DNA of 64,000 nt from positions 1 through 64,000 of the forward strand of contig CALKCK010000045.1 of NCBI GenBank assembly GCA_938083195.1, in the 5' to 3' direction. Origin of the DNA: an uncultured Pirellulaceae bacterium. GTDB taxonomy: Bacteria > Planctomycetota > Planctomycetia > Pirellulales > Pirellulaceae. Below the pieces are notes generated by a model. The model was not told where the DNA came from. It saw nothing but the letters and a program-made list of their open reading frames with translations, and did no database searches. Of this stretch, positions 16,873-25,226 are shown in pieces. Every line of letters starts with the position of its first letter. The stretch's first letter is position 1. The translations under genes and the position numbers were made by a program.

Positions 16873-18345
16873 GTGAATACTGAGACCATTGAAACTGAAG
16901 AAAAAGAAAAACTGGATCTTGCCGTTGAGGTCAAAGAAACAAGTGCTTGCGAGCGTCACGTCACCGTTACGGTTCCACGCTCGGACATCGAAAAGTATTT
17001 CGACAAGCAGTTTGACGAACTAGTACCCCGCGCCGAAGTCCCCGGATTTCGCGTTGGCAAAGCACCTCGTCAATTGGTCGAGAAAAAGTTTCGCAAACAA
17101 CTAACTGGACAGGTGAAAGGCTCGATCTTGATGGACAGCCTTTCCCAGGTAAGCGATTCACAGGATTTCTCTGCGATCAGCGAACCAGATCTTGATTTCG
17201 AGCAGGTCGTCATTCCAGAAGAGGGCGACCTAACCTATGAATTCAATATCGAAGTGCGACCAGAGTTTGATCTTCCAGAGTGGAAAGGTCTTTCCCTCGA
17301 GAGACCCGAACGCGAGTTCACTGATGAAGATATCGATAATCACATCGGTAATCTTTCTCAACAGTTCTCCGACTTGGCTCCCGTCGACGAAGCCGTTCAG
17401 GCCGGCGACCATGTCGTTTGCAACATCACGAGCCGGTTCGAGGACACTGAACTCAACACCAACGAAGAGCAGTTGATTCAGGTTCGACCGACACTCAGTC
17501 TTTCTGACGCGACGATCGAAGGCTTTGATAAGTTAATGATCGGCGCCAAAGCGGAAGACAAAAAAACAGCAAATGTCGAAATCAGCGAACACGCTGAAAA
17601 TGAAGATCTTCGTGGAAAAACAGTCGAAGTTGACTTCGAAGTGCTCGACGTAAAACGAGTTGAAAACAAGAACCCCGAAGAAATCGTGACCCAACTTGGC
17701 CTCGATTCTGTCGACAAACTGAAAGAGCTCGTTCGCTCATCAATGGAAGAACGACTTCAGTATGCTCAACGTGAAACCATTCGAGATCAGATCAGCAAAG
17801 TTCTCACTGAGTCGGCTGACTGGGAATTGCCACCGGATCTTCTGCGTCGCCAATCGGGCCGTGAACTTGATCGAGCCGTTATGGAAATGCGATCCAGCGG
17901 ATTCTCAGAACAAGAGCTCGTCGCCCGCGAAAACACGCTTCGGAAAAATATCCTTGAGAAAACCGAAACGTTGCTAAAAGAACACTTCATTCTTGAGCGA
18001 ATCGCGGAACAGGAAACTGTCGAAGACGAGCCGCAAGATTACGAGATTGAAATCGCTCGAATCGCAATGCAGCAAAATGATTCACCGCGACGAGTTCGTG
18101 CCCGCCTTGAAAGAGCTGGCCAGATGGACTCTCTGCGAAATATGATCATCGAGCGGAAGGTAATTGATCTAATTACTGAGAGTGCCAACTTTAAAGGCAC
18201 GGATTACGAAACCGAAGAAAAAGCTGACTCTTCAGCATTGACCTATTTTGCCGCTGGCCGCAAAGGCAGCATTCCTGAAGCGAAATACGAAGGCGGAGAC
18301 GCAGAGCCTATTCCTGGCATGAAACCTGGCATGAAAAAAGACTAA
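16873..18345 (+). CDS. tig: Trigger factor, ribosome-associated chaperone
   Basis: 490 residues, longer than the ~432 of E. coli. The GTG start follows AAGGAAAAG at suitable spacing. Residues ~17-160 match the N-terminal ribosome-binding domain, with PGFRVGKAPRQLVEKKF containing the GFRxGKxP ribosome-docking signature. Residues ~165-255 correspond to the FKBP-type domain, and the rest to the helical chaperone arms. The FKBP part is divergent. The C-terminal tail (IPGMKPGMKKD) is extra. It binds nascent chains at the exit tunnel. Two clpP genes follow on the same strand after a 418-nt gap, the classical tig-clpP order, but no clpX follows. Confidence 0.93.
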   Translation: MNTETIETEEKEKLDLAVEVKETSACERHVTVTVPRSDIEKYFDKQFDELVPRAEVPGFRVGKAPRQLVEKKFRKQLTGQVKGSILMDSLSQVSDSQDFSAISEPDLDFEQVVIPEEGDLTYEFNIEVRPEFDLPEWKGLSLERPEREFTDEDIDNHIGNLSQQFSDLAPVDEAVQAGDHVVCNITSRFEDTELNTNEEQLIQVRPTLSLSDATIEGFDKLMIGAKAEDKKTANVEISEHAENEDLRGKTVEVDFEVLDVKRVENKNPEEIVTQLGLDSVDKLKELVRSSMEERLQYAQRETIRDQISKVLTESADWELPPDLLRRQSGRELDRAVMEMRSSGFSEQELVARENTLRKNILEKTETLLKEHFILERIAEQETVEDEPQDYEIEIARIAMQQNDSPRRVRARLERAGQMDSLRNMIIERKVIDLITESANFKGTDYETEEKADSSALTYFAAGRKGSIPEAKYEGGDAEPIPGMKPGMKKD

Positions 18346-18413
18346 CGCCAGTCCACTCAAGTATTGCCGTGGCGACACGCCCACGCTTGACTGATGGAAT
18401 CATTAAATGACAC

Positions 18414-18441
18414 CCAATGGATGCCAAGTGGCATCCATTGG
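18414..18441. repeat. Perfect 12-bp inverted repeat after tig
   Basis: CCAATGGATGCC (18414-18425), loop AAGT, GGCATCCATTGG (18430-18441). It begins 69 nt after the tig stop. There is no T-run on either side, so it is not a standard intrinsic terminator; it could be an mRNA-stabilising or processing stem, or a protein-binding site. Confidence 0.8.
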
Positions 18442-18646
18442 CTCGTTATTGACCCAAAATCGTCGGCTTCAACGATGAACCAATCTGTTCTTCGCACCGT
18501 ATTCCCTTGGGTTCGAAATCATAATTCGGTCAGGCCGCAAAAGTCTTCCCAAAATATCCGGTAAATGCCAAGAGTGTGTCCACCGAAACCGTATCTCACC
18601 TTGTCTCCGTTTTAGATTCTCGATAGCTTAATTACTCGGTTAAAAG

Positions 18647-18704
18647 AACTAGAACGAAGAAGCAGAACTGATTCAGAACTAGAACTGATTCATAGAACTG
18701 ATTC
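18647..18704. repeat. Direct repeat cluster AGAACTGATTC upstream of clpP1
   Basis: AGAACTGATTC occurs at 18664-18674, 18681-18691 and 18694-18704, with related AGAACT/AGAAC fragments between and just upstream. The cluster ends about 60 nt before the clpP1 start codon. It may be slippage-generated or a repeated regulator site. Confidence 0.75.
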
Positions 18705-18763
18705 TTCGGTGCATTTAGCCGGAACCACGCAACCCAATCATTACGCTTGTAAAGGACTTTGTC

Positions 18764-19456
18764 TTGAACGGCACTTCACAAACCAAAAACGGATCAGTCA
18801 TGAGTAACTTCGGTTCAACCACGGGATCAGTTATGCGGGATCCACTTTCCGAAATACAAAATTCATACTCCACAGCCTCGTACCAACGCCAGCGTCAAAT
18901 GACGTTAGGCGATCTGCTTTTAGAAAACCGAATCGTTTTCCTGCAGGGCGAGATCCACACGGGGAATGCCAATGAATTAGTAATGAAATTGCTCTATCTG
19001 CAAAGTGAGAACAAGAAAAAGCCAATTAACTTTTATCTTAACTCACCCGGGGGTGACGTCATTGCCACCATGGCAATCTACGATGTAATGCAAATCATGT
19101 CCTGCCCGGTAGCAACGTTTTGCGTCGGACAGGCGGCCAGTGGCGCTGCAGTGTTGCTCGCTGGCGGCACCAAGGGCCAACGCTTCTGCTTGCCCAACTC
19201 GAGAGTCATGATTCACCAGCCTCACGGGGGTGTCGGTGGGCAGGTAAGTGACATTGAAATTCAAGCCGACGAAATCCTTCGAAACAGAACCGTGCTCAAC
19301 GAAATCTTGGCCAAACACACTGGCCAAACCGTTGAGCAAATTGCCGAAGATACCGATCGCGACTTTTTCCTCACCGCCGAACAAGCTAAAGAGTATGGCG
19401 TGGTTGACGAAATTACGATTCGGAAAACTAACGAAGACGAAGACGACGACGATTAA
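18764..19456 (+). CDS. clpP: ATP-dependent Clp protease proteolytic subunit (ClpP1)
   Basis: 230 residues. The TTG at 18764 is preferred because AAGGA lies 7 nt before it; an internal ATG at 18800 has no clear ribosome site. The core matches ClpP throughout: catalytic Ser in GQAASGAA, His in VMIHQPHGG, and Asp in DTDRDFF, all three present. Residues 1-35 form an extended leader that may be a propeptide or axial-loop extension. The C-terminus ends in an unusual acidic tail (EDEDDDD). It degrades unfolded or tagged proteins with a Clp ATPase, which is not encoded nearby. It is followed 132 nt later by a second clpP, as in other lineages with hetero-tetradecameric ClpP. Confidence 0.94.
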   Translation: MNGTSQTKNGSVMSNFGSTTGSVMRDPLSEIQNSYSTASYQRQRQMTLGDLLLENRIVFLQGEIHTGNANELVMKLLYLQSENKKKPINFYLNSPGGDVIATMAIYDVMQIMSCPVATFCVGQAASGAAVLLAGGTKGQRFCLPNSRVMIHQPHGGVGGQVSDIEIQADEILRNRTVLNEILAKHTGQTVEQIAEDTDRDFFLTAEQAKEYGVVDEITIRKTNEDEDDDD

Positions 19457-19588
19457 TTTCAAATTGGTTCCAAACCAGTCGACCAATGGGCTTTCGGTTC
19501 ATTGAATGACTGTGGCGACTTAACGCCAGCGCACACAAAACATCTCAGCTTTCATTCATATTCAAACGGTCAATCGGAGTAGAAGATT

Positions 19589-20182
19589 ATGTCATACGTT
19601 CCCTACGTGGTCGATAATTCAGGTCGCGAAGAACGGGTTTACGACATTTACAGTCGACTTTTGAGGGACCGCATTATTTTTCTCGGCCAACAAGTTACCG
19701 CCGATCTGGCGAACTCGTTGGTTGCACAAATGCTGTTCCTGCAATCAGAAGATCCAAAAAAAGATATTCACCTCTACATCAACTCGCCTGGTGGAAGCGT
19801 CACGGCGGGATTGGCGATCTACGATACGATGCAATTCATCTCATGTGACGTCGCGACCTATTGCCTCGGCCAAGCCGCGTCGATGGGGGCAATGTTGCTG
19901 ACAGCTGGCACAGCCGGCAAACGATACGCTCTGCCGAATGCAAGCATCATGATTCACCAACCACTCGCCGGTATGCAGGGTACCGCCGAAGAAATTATGA
20001 TCCACCGAAAAGAACTTCGTCGAGTCAAAGAACGGCTGAACCTGCTTCAAGTAAAACATACCGGCAAAACACTGGAAGAAATTGAAGCGAACACGGATCG
20101 TGATAATTTCATGACCGCCGAAGAAGCACAGGAATTTAACTTGATCGATCAGGTCGTCACAAGCCTCGGTGAAACCCAGTAA
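19589..20182 (+). CDS. clpP: ATP-dependent Clp protease proteolytic subunit (ClpP2)
   Basis: 197 residues, the standard ClpP length. The ATG follows GGAG with 9-nt spacing. The catalytic Ser ([10 protein letters not shown]), His (IMIHQPLAG) and Asp (NTDRDNF) are intact; the first residue of the canonical DTxRD is Asn here, but the catalytic Asp is the last. It is closer to housekeeping ClpP than copy 1 in its GQAASMGA motif. With ClpP1 it may form a mixed two-ring protease. The downstream OsmC-family gene starts 13 nt after its stop and is probably cotranscribed. Confidence 0.95.
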   Translation: MSYVPYVVDNSGREERVYDIYSRLLRDRIIFLGQQVTADLANSLVAQMLFLQSEDPKKDIHLYINSPGGSVTAGLAIYDTMQFISCDVATYCLGQAASMGAMLLTAGTAGKRYALPNASIMIHQPLAGMQGTAEEIMIHRKELRRVKERLNLLQVKHTGKTLEEIEANTDRDNFMTAEEAQEFNLIDQVVTSLGETQ

Positions 20183-20195
20183 AACAAAGACTCTC

Positions 20196-20621
20196 ATGGC
20201 ACACCAGTACTCAGTCAGCGCAACTGCAACACCGGAACAACTCGTCGACTTAACCGCCGATGGCTTGCCCACCTTGGTATCCGGACCACCTTCCGAATTC
20301 GGCGGATCTGGCAATGAATGGTCTCCCGAAGACCTACTTGTCGCTGCAGTTGCCGACTGTTTCACGCTTTCTTTCAAAGCAATCGCAACCGCTTCACGAT
20401 TTTCGTGGACGGCACTCCACTGCGACGTCACCGGGACGCTTGATAAAGTTGACCGGGGAATGCAATTTACCGAGATGAAAATTCTCGCAAATTTGACAAT
20501 CCCCGCCGACGCAGACGCCAGTCGAGCCGAACGACTGCTGGAAAAAGCCGAACACGCCTGCTTCATTACTAACTCATTGAATTTTTCGGCCACGCTCGAG
20601 ATTCAAGTCAAAGTGGGCTAG
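20196..20621 (+). CDS. OsmC/Ohr-family protein
   Basis: 141 residues from the ATG at 20196; the frame also opens at a GTG inside the clpP2 end (20169), less likely. OsmC family features are visible: early SGPPSEFGGSGNEWSPEDLL, then the first peroxidatic Cys in VAAVADCFTLSFKAIA (about residue 50) and the second in KAEHACFITNSL (about residue 116). Both cysteines are present, so thiol-dependent reduction of organic or fatty-acid hydroperoxides is plausible. It sits immediately after clpP2, which suggests shared expression in protein-damage or oxidative stress. Family assignment is firm; substrate is not. Confidence 0.88.
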   Translation: MAHQYSVSATATPEQLVDLTADGLPTLVSGPPSEFGGSGNEWSPEDLLVAAVADCFTLSFKAIATASRFSWTALHCDVTGTLDKVDRGMQFTEMKILANLTIPADADASRAERLLEKAEHACFITNSLNFSATLEIQVKVG

Positions 20622-20811
20622 TCACAACCAGCAGACAACTGCTGCTATCGTTAGCTGACCAATGAGTACAGACGCGTGCTAGCTACTACCAGACAAGCAG
20701 TCTCTGATTCGGGCCTGTAATAGTCAGGCAGGAACGAATTGGGATTGATGCCACTCAAAGAAATCATCTAAAGACAGTCTTTCGATTTCTCTCTCATGAG
20801 GCATTTTAGCG

Positions 20812-21798
20812 ATGCGCCTGTTTTTCTTGGCAATAAGCTGTTCACTTTTAGCGATTGGCTGTCGGTCTTACCCGTCCGACCAAAAGGATATCGTTGAGCT
20901 GAGACAGGAAATTCTGGATTGGGAAGAATACTCTTTTCTAAATGACGCAGACTTGAAGCGTTTGGAACAGGAAAACTCTGACCTTAAAGAAGCGCTTAAA
21001 AACCAAAACCAAGAAACAATTGAGCCTCAATCAGAGGCAGGGCCAATTCAAAACAAAACGGGTCAAAGCGACTCTACTCAACCTCGACCAGACAGTGCCA
21101 CCATTGGACAAGTCACTTACAACGCCGCAATCCCAACCCTGGCGGCCCCTGAGCCTGCTCTCAAGATAAGAAAAGCCGAGTCGATTTCCGTATACTCGCC
21201 GCCGACAACCGGGGTCAATCTTGATGAAATCGAAGGGGACGAAGGTGTCGAAATTTTCATCACGCCCCAGGACGATTTGGGAGAAACAGTTCACTGCGAC
21301 GGCGAACTCACCGTCAGCTTGATCGACCCAACGGCAACTCCCGAGCAACAAAGAATCGGGTTATGGAAGTTTGTTTCAGAGGAAACAAAATTATTCTTTG
21401 CGAAGGATACATCCGGAGAAAGGGGAATCCTTTTGCACCTCCCCTGGGAACAATCAATTCCAATCAACAGCTCACTTGATTTGCACGTACGGCTCGTCAC
21501 GCCCGACGGCCGCACCCTGAAAACAAAGCATCAACTCACAATCACTCCACCTGACGCAGAGTACTCCGTAGATAATTCAGGAATTCGTCGCTGGACGCGT
21601 GAAGATCCTCGTTGGCTTCCCGCTTCAGGCGAACCCGAGGTAGTCGAGCAGATTCGCAAAGTTCCCAATTCAACGCCTGACAAGATCTGGAAACCGAGCA
21701 AGAAACAACCCGCCAAAGCTAAAAAAGCAGAGGTCAAGAAATCGCCCCCTCCTCAGGTGAATCCTCCCAAACCTGTTTGGAGTCCCATTCGCAGATAG
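20812..21798 (+). CDS. Hypothetical lipoprotein with coiled coil
   Basis: 328 residues. A short signal ends in the lipobox LLAIGC (about residues 12-17), so it should be lipid-anchored in the envelope. Residues ~28-65 are charged and heptad-like (LRQEILDWEEYSF, LKRLEQENSDLKEALK), suggesting a coiled coil. The middle (about 130-255) looks like a beta-sandwich domain. The C-terminal 45 residues are basic and proline-rich (KPSKKQPAKAKK, SPPPQVNPPKPVW), which may contact peptidoglycan or another negatively charged surface. I recognise no named family. It converges on the minus-strand exported protein gene, leaving a 27-nt gap. Confidence 0.7.
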   Translation: MRLFFLAISCSLLAIGCRSYPSDQKDIVELRQEILDWEEYSFLNDADLKRLEQENSDLKEALKNQNQETIEPQSEAGPIQNKTGQSDSTQPRPDSATIGQVTYNAAIPTLAAPEPALKIRKAESISVYSPPTTGVNLDEIEGDEGVEIFITPQDDLGETVHCDGELTVSLIDPTATPEQQRIGLWKFVSEETKLFFAKDTSGERGILLHLPWEQSIPINSSLDLHVRLVTPDGRTLKTKHQLTITPPDAEYSVDNSGIRRWTREDPRWLPASGEPEVVEQIRKVPNSTPDKIWKPSKKQPAKAKKAEVKKSPPPQVNPPKPVWSPIRR

Positions 21799-21825
21799 CG
21801 GAACCGGTTTGGATCACACCCAAAA

Positions 21826-24099
21826 CTAGCGTCGGTTGATCAATTTTCGACTCGAGCTAGTGCGCAAGATATCCAAGACAGTCTCTTGAGCAGTGTTTAG
21901 TTCTCGATCGTCAACCGAAACGGCAAGCCAACCATCCGAGACGGAGAGTTGTGAAATTTCAAGTTGGCTCGTATCGATCCGTTGAGCAATCTTTTCGGGT
22001 AATGATGCAACAGAGTATTCTTTTTTGAATAACACCTTCATGACGGTACTGATCGCCGCTTTATCGCCAAACCGAAGCCGCTTTCCACGAATACGAGTAC
22101 CGTCGTCGTTTTGCTGCAATTGGATCTTCATTCCATCTCTGACAAATCGATAGGCAGCGGTGAGAGAAACGTTTTTCCAAACTTTCCCCTTCTCCCCAAT
22201 TTTTAACGACTTGAGATTCAAAGTCACCTTTAACTGATCTTCCTGAAACTCAACCAGGATCGGATCGAAATAGGCAAATCCGATTTCAGCGTGCTTGTCA
22301 CTTTTAGCACGCGGCTCGGTAGAATCCCCCGCGCCCACGAACTCTTTCAGGTGCTCAACTAGTTCATCCACTGTGAACTTATTACCGTTGAGACCAATGC
22401 GTGAAATCGCGTTGTTGATGGCTGATTGGTGCAACTGGAAACTCATCAAGCTACTCGCACTGTCCAGCGGCCTCGCTGTATTTGCTGCCATTTGGTCGCG
22501 TCCGCCAATCCGGTACCGCACCACCATTTGGTCTTCGGTCGTCGACAGCTGCTTGGGTTCCGGCTCTAAATCCATTCCAAACAGTGGCTGGAACAATTTT
22601 GTGTAGGCCAATTCGCGAACGACCTGCAACTGTTCACCAACCTGCTCCCGCATCTGCTCCTCCACAGACGATTCCACCGTCTGTTTATACATCCGGTCGG
22701 TTTCTGATGCCTCCCGTTTCAAATTGTTCTTGGCAATTTTCCGAGCTATTCCACCCAGAATTGGATGGTTATCCAATCCAGATTCCACTCCGACCAGTAA
22801 CTGATTTGCTTTCGCGCGAGCATAGGGCTCTCCGACAGCTTCGATGCCTTCCTCGTTAATCATTATATTTTGGAAGACCTCGAAATTAGCCCTGCCGAGA
22901 TTCGTTAATTTGAAGACTTTTGTTTTTGCTACCGTGTCCGATTGAACATCGCCTCGAGTTTCTACATTCAATTGAATTTGCGTATCATCAGGAATCAAAT
23001 TAACACGGAGTTGATTCGATATCCGACTCTTTCCCAAGACACGAGCGCCCTTGATTTTCTGATCCACCGGTTGCTCAATTTCAGGAAGCTTAGGAAGCAG
23101 CCGATTGAGAAAACGCTCCGAAAACGCCAAACGAATATTCGCGTTTCGGTAATGTGTTTCAATGGCTCTCGCCATTGCAGTCTCATCTGGCTTCTCGGAC
23201 CACAACAGGTTTTGATATTGATCATTCAGATAATACCCAGTCAAGGAAGATGGATTTGATTCGTAGTTTTCGATCCGACGAAACAATTCCATTTCATCAA
23301 ATGGCAACGTAGCGACATCCTTCAACAACTGAAGCGAGTACGGACTAATCGCGCTCATCACATAACTGGCCTGCTCTTTATCAAGGACAGGGGAATAGAT
23401 CCTCGCTAAAACCTCGCGAGCGGCAGTTTTAATTTTAGGAGACCCGGGTGATGCGGTCGCCATCACCGACTCTAGTGATTCCAGCATCAAATAATCACGC
23501 CAAACCGGATCAATATTGCTCTCAGCAAGGTCGTCCAGCAATCTCTGATGTGAAACAGAACCCGTTCCAAATGAATGGGTTACCGCTTGCTGATTGGCCT
23601 CAAACACTGCCTTAGAATCTAAAATCAAATTCCAAATCGCCAGGCGTCGCTTGATTCGATAGGAGAGTCGAGCGACTTCGCAATAATCATATTTGGTCTC
23701 AGTCGAGCTTTCGCAACGTTGGCGAACCACCTCTGAAATTTCTCGAGCGACATTTGCTTGCGATTCCAATCGCTCATAAAGCTCACGGGTCTGACCGGCG
23801 CTCAACTCTTCCTGAGATAACTGCCCCAGAATTGAAAGGGTCTCCGTCGACCACGAATCTAACTCGGGAATCAACGCAAGCGATTCAATCTGCTGAATTA
23901 ATGCATCTGCGGGAGGACGGTAGTTGCGAATCTCATTCTGAAATGTCACCCAAACAGGGCCACGATCACCCGATAACGACGCCGTACCATCATTGAAATG
24001 GGCATGCTGAGCCGTCTGCTTTGCGAGACCGTTGCTGGCCATCGAAAGAGTGGCGAACAAAAGACCGAGAAACGCATTCCTTGCGTATCGTGTGAGCAT
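21826..24099 (-). CDS. Large hypothetical exported protein
   Basis: 757 residues from the ATG at 24099, preceded by CGGAG at 11 nt; a GTG at 24138 would add 13 residues before the signal. The N-terminus is a signal peptide (RNAFLGLLFATLSMASNGLA). Residues ~80-330 are helical and rich in charged residues, and about 330-757 alternate beta and helix, with long arms such as VNLIPDDTQIQLNVETRG and VTLNLKSLKIGEKGKVW. No catalytic motif or known domain was found. It appears to be a conserved-type planctomycete envelope protein of unknown role. The upstream neighbour rsmD lies 250 nt away on the same strand. Confidence 0.7.
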   Translation of the reverse strand: MLTRYARNAFLGLLFATLSMASNGLAKQTAQHAHFNDGTASLSGDRGPVWVTFQNEIRNYRPPADALIQQIESLALIPELDSWSTETLSILGQLSQEELSAGQTRELYERLESQANVAREISEVVRQRCESSTETKYDYCEVARLSYRIKRRLAIWNLILDSKAVFEANQQAVTHSFGTGSVSHQRLLDDLAESNIDPVWRDYLMLESLESVMATASPGSPKIKTAAREVLARIYSPVLDKEQASYVMSAISPYSLQLLKDVATLPFDEMELFRRIENYESNPSSLTGYYLNDQYQNLLWSEKPDETAMARAIETHYRNANIRLAFSERFLNRLLPKLPEIEQPVDQKIKGARVLGKSRISNQLRVNLIPDDTQIQLNVETRGDVQSDTVAKTKVFKLTNLGRANFEVFQNIMINEEGIEAVGEPYARAKANQLLVGVESGLDNHPILGGIARKIAKNNLKREASETDRMYKQTVESSVEEQMREQVGEQLQVVRELAYTKLFQPLFGMDLEPEPKQLSTTEDQMVVRYRIGGRDQMAANTARPLDSASSLMSFQLHQSAINNAISRIGLNGNKFTVDELVEHLKEFVGAGDSTEPRAKSDKHAEIGFAYFDPILVEFQEDQLKVTLNLKSLKIGEKGKVWKNVSLTAAYRFVRDGMKIQLQQNDDGTRIRGKRLRFGDKAAISTVMKVLFKKEYSVASLPEKIAQRIDTSQLEISQLSVSDGWLAVSVDDRELNTAQETVLDILRTSSSRKLINRR

Positions 24100-24349
24100 C
24101 GAACAGTGATCTCCGAGAAACCGGCGACTAAACCGCACTAGACGGGATAAAATGGGCTATTTAGCTCATCGGTGGCTTAGTCCGGCAAAGTCAAACTGTA
24201 ATCCCTAAAGAAAATAGGGAATTCGCTGCAACCGAATCGAAAAATTAAAACTTTGTCGGTTATTTGGGTAGTTCAGGCAGAAAGACCCATCCGGAGTGCC
24301 TGGGGAACAATTTAGTCGCTCTCAAACAACTCAAACCGTCCGGCCTCCT

Positions 24350-25027
24350 CTAGCTCGGTTCCGCAACCACGTCGCCACTGCCCGATTCACGTTCACGCCG
24401 CACGGCAACGAGCGCAGGAGAGTATTTACGGACAAACCAAGACTGAGGCTCTGGCAGCAGCTCAGGATCAAATCGACTGTCAGACTCGACCACAAACACA
24501 CTTTCGGGAGGCGCGATCTTCATCAAGCCTTCCACCATCTCGACAATTTCCTTTGGCTTTTCAACGTAGAGCGCGTAGGGGGGACAGCAAAATACCACCC
24601 ATGGCTCAGACGGCCACAATTCGGGGCTTTTTAGGAACTGCCTAACCCAGAAAAACGTATCCGACGAATTCACGTCAACGGGCAGATTGGGGTCAAGACT
24701 AAGAACATTTTCTCGAATAATCCGTACAGTAGGGAAGTGGCGTTCAACGAAGATACATTTTGATGCACCTCGGCTGAGAGCCTCCAACCCCATCGCTCCA
24801 GTCCCCGCGAATAAGTCAAAAACCGTTTTGCCTTTTACCCACCCACCAACGAGGTTAAAAACCGCCTCGCGGGTGTGGTCTTTCATTGGCCGCGTAACCG
24901 GATCACCGGAATAATCGATTAATCTCCCCCGAAAGGAACCACCGACGATCCTTAACTTCCCGTGCCCCGCCTCAGCGCGATTGGAATTCCATTTCGCCAA
25001 ATTTTTTCCGCGCTTGAACCTTGGCAT
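24350..25027 (-). CDS. rsmD: 16S rRNA (guanine-N2)-methyltransferase RsmD-like
   Basis: 225 residues. RsmD features are clear: GKLRIVGGSFRGRLIDY near residue 22, PMKDHTREAVFNLV, the SAM-binding VFDLFAGTGAMGLEALSRGA (about residue 68), and the later catalytic loop. RsmD methylates G966 of 16S rRNA in the small subunit. The motif-IV position normally reading (D/N)PP(Y/F) is FCCPPYALY here, with Cys replacing Asp/Asn. That may be a lineage variant, but it alters a substrate-contacting residue. The first ~20 residues are an additional basic tail. Monocistronic; it is divergent from the cyclophilin genes. Confidence 0.88.
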   Translation of the reverse strand: MPRFKRGKNLAKWNSNRAEAGHGKLRIVGGSFRGRLIDYSGDPVTRPMKDHTREAVFNLVGGWVKGKTVFDLFAGTGAMGLEALSRGASKCIFVERHFPTVRIIRENVLSLDPNLPVDVNSSDTFFWVRQFLKSPELWPSEPWVVFCCPPYALYVEKPKEIVEMVEGLMKIAPPESVFVVESDSRFDPELLPEPQSWFVRKYSPALVAVRRERESGSGDVVAEPS

Positions 25028-25226
25028 CGATGTTTTCTTTTAAGGGAAAGTCTGGAATACGGTCTAAACGATGTCGAACCGCTATACTATGATTGATATA
25101 CCTGAAATACCAGTCGAAAACTGGAGTTTGATCTGCGGTTTACGTTTCCTGTAATTCCCTCACCATTCACTTCCCGTTGACTGCCCCGGTATTCGCTAAT
25201 CCCACAAAATTAAAGCAACAACAATT

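Larger units (their letters stand above)
18346..18763. other. 418-nt tig-clpP intergenic region
   Basis: Holds a perfect 12-bp inverted repeat near the tig stop and a cluster of short direct repeats before clpP, listed separately. No CDS. The size suggests that clpP has its own promoter and control region. Confidence 0.55.
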
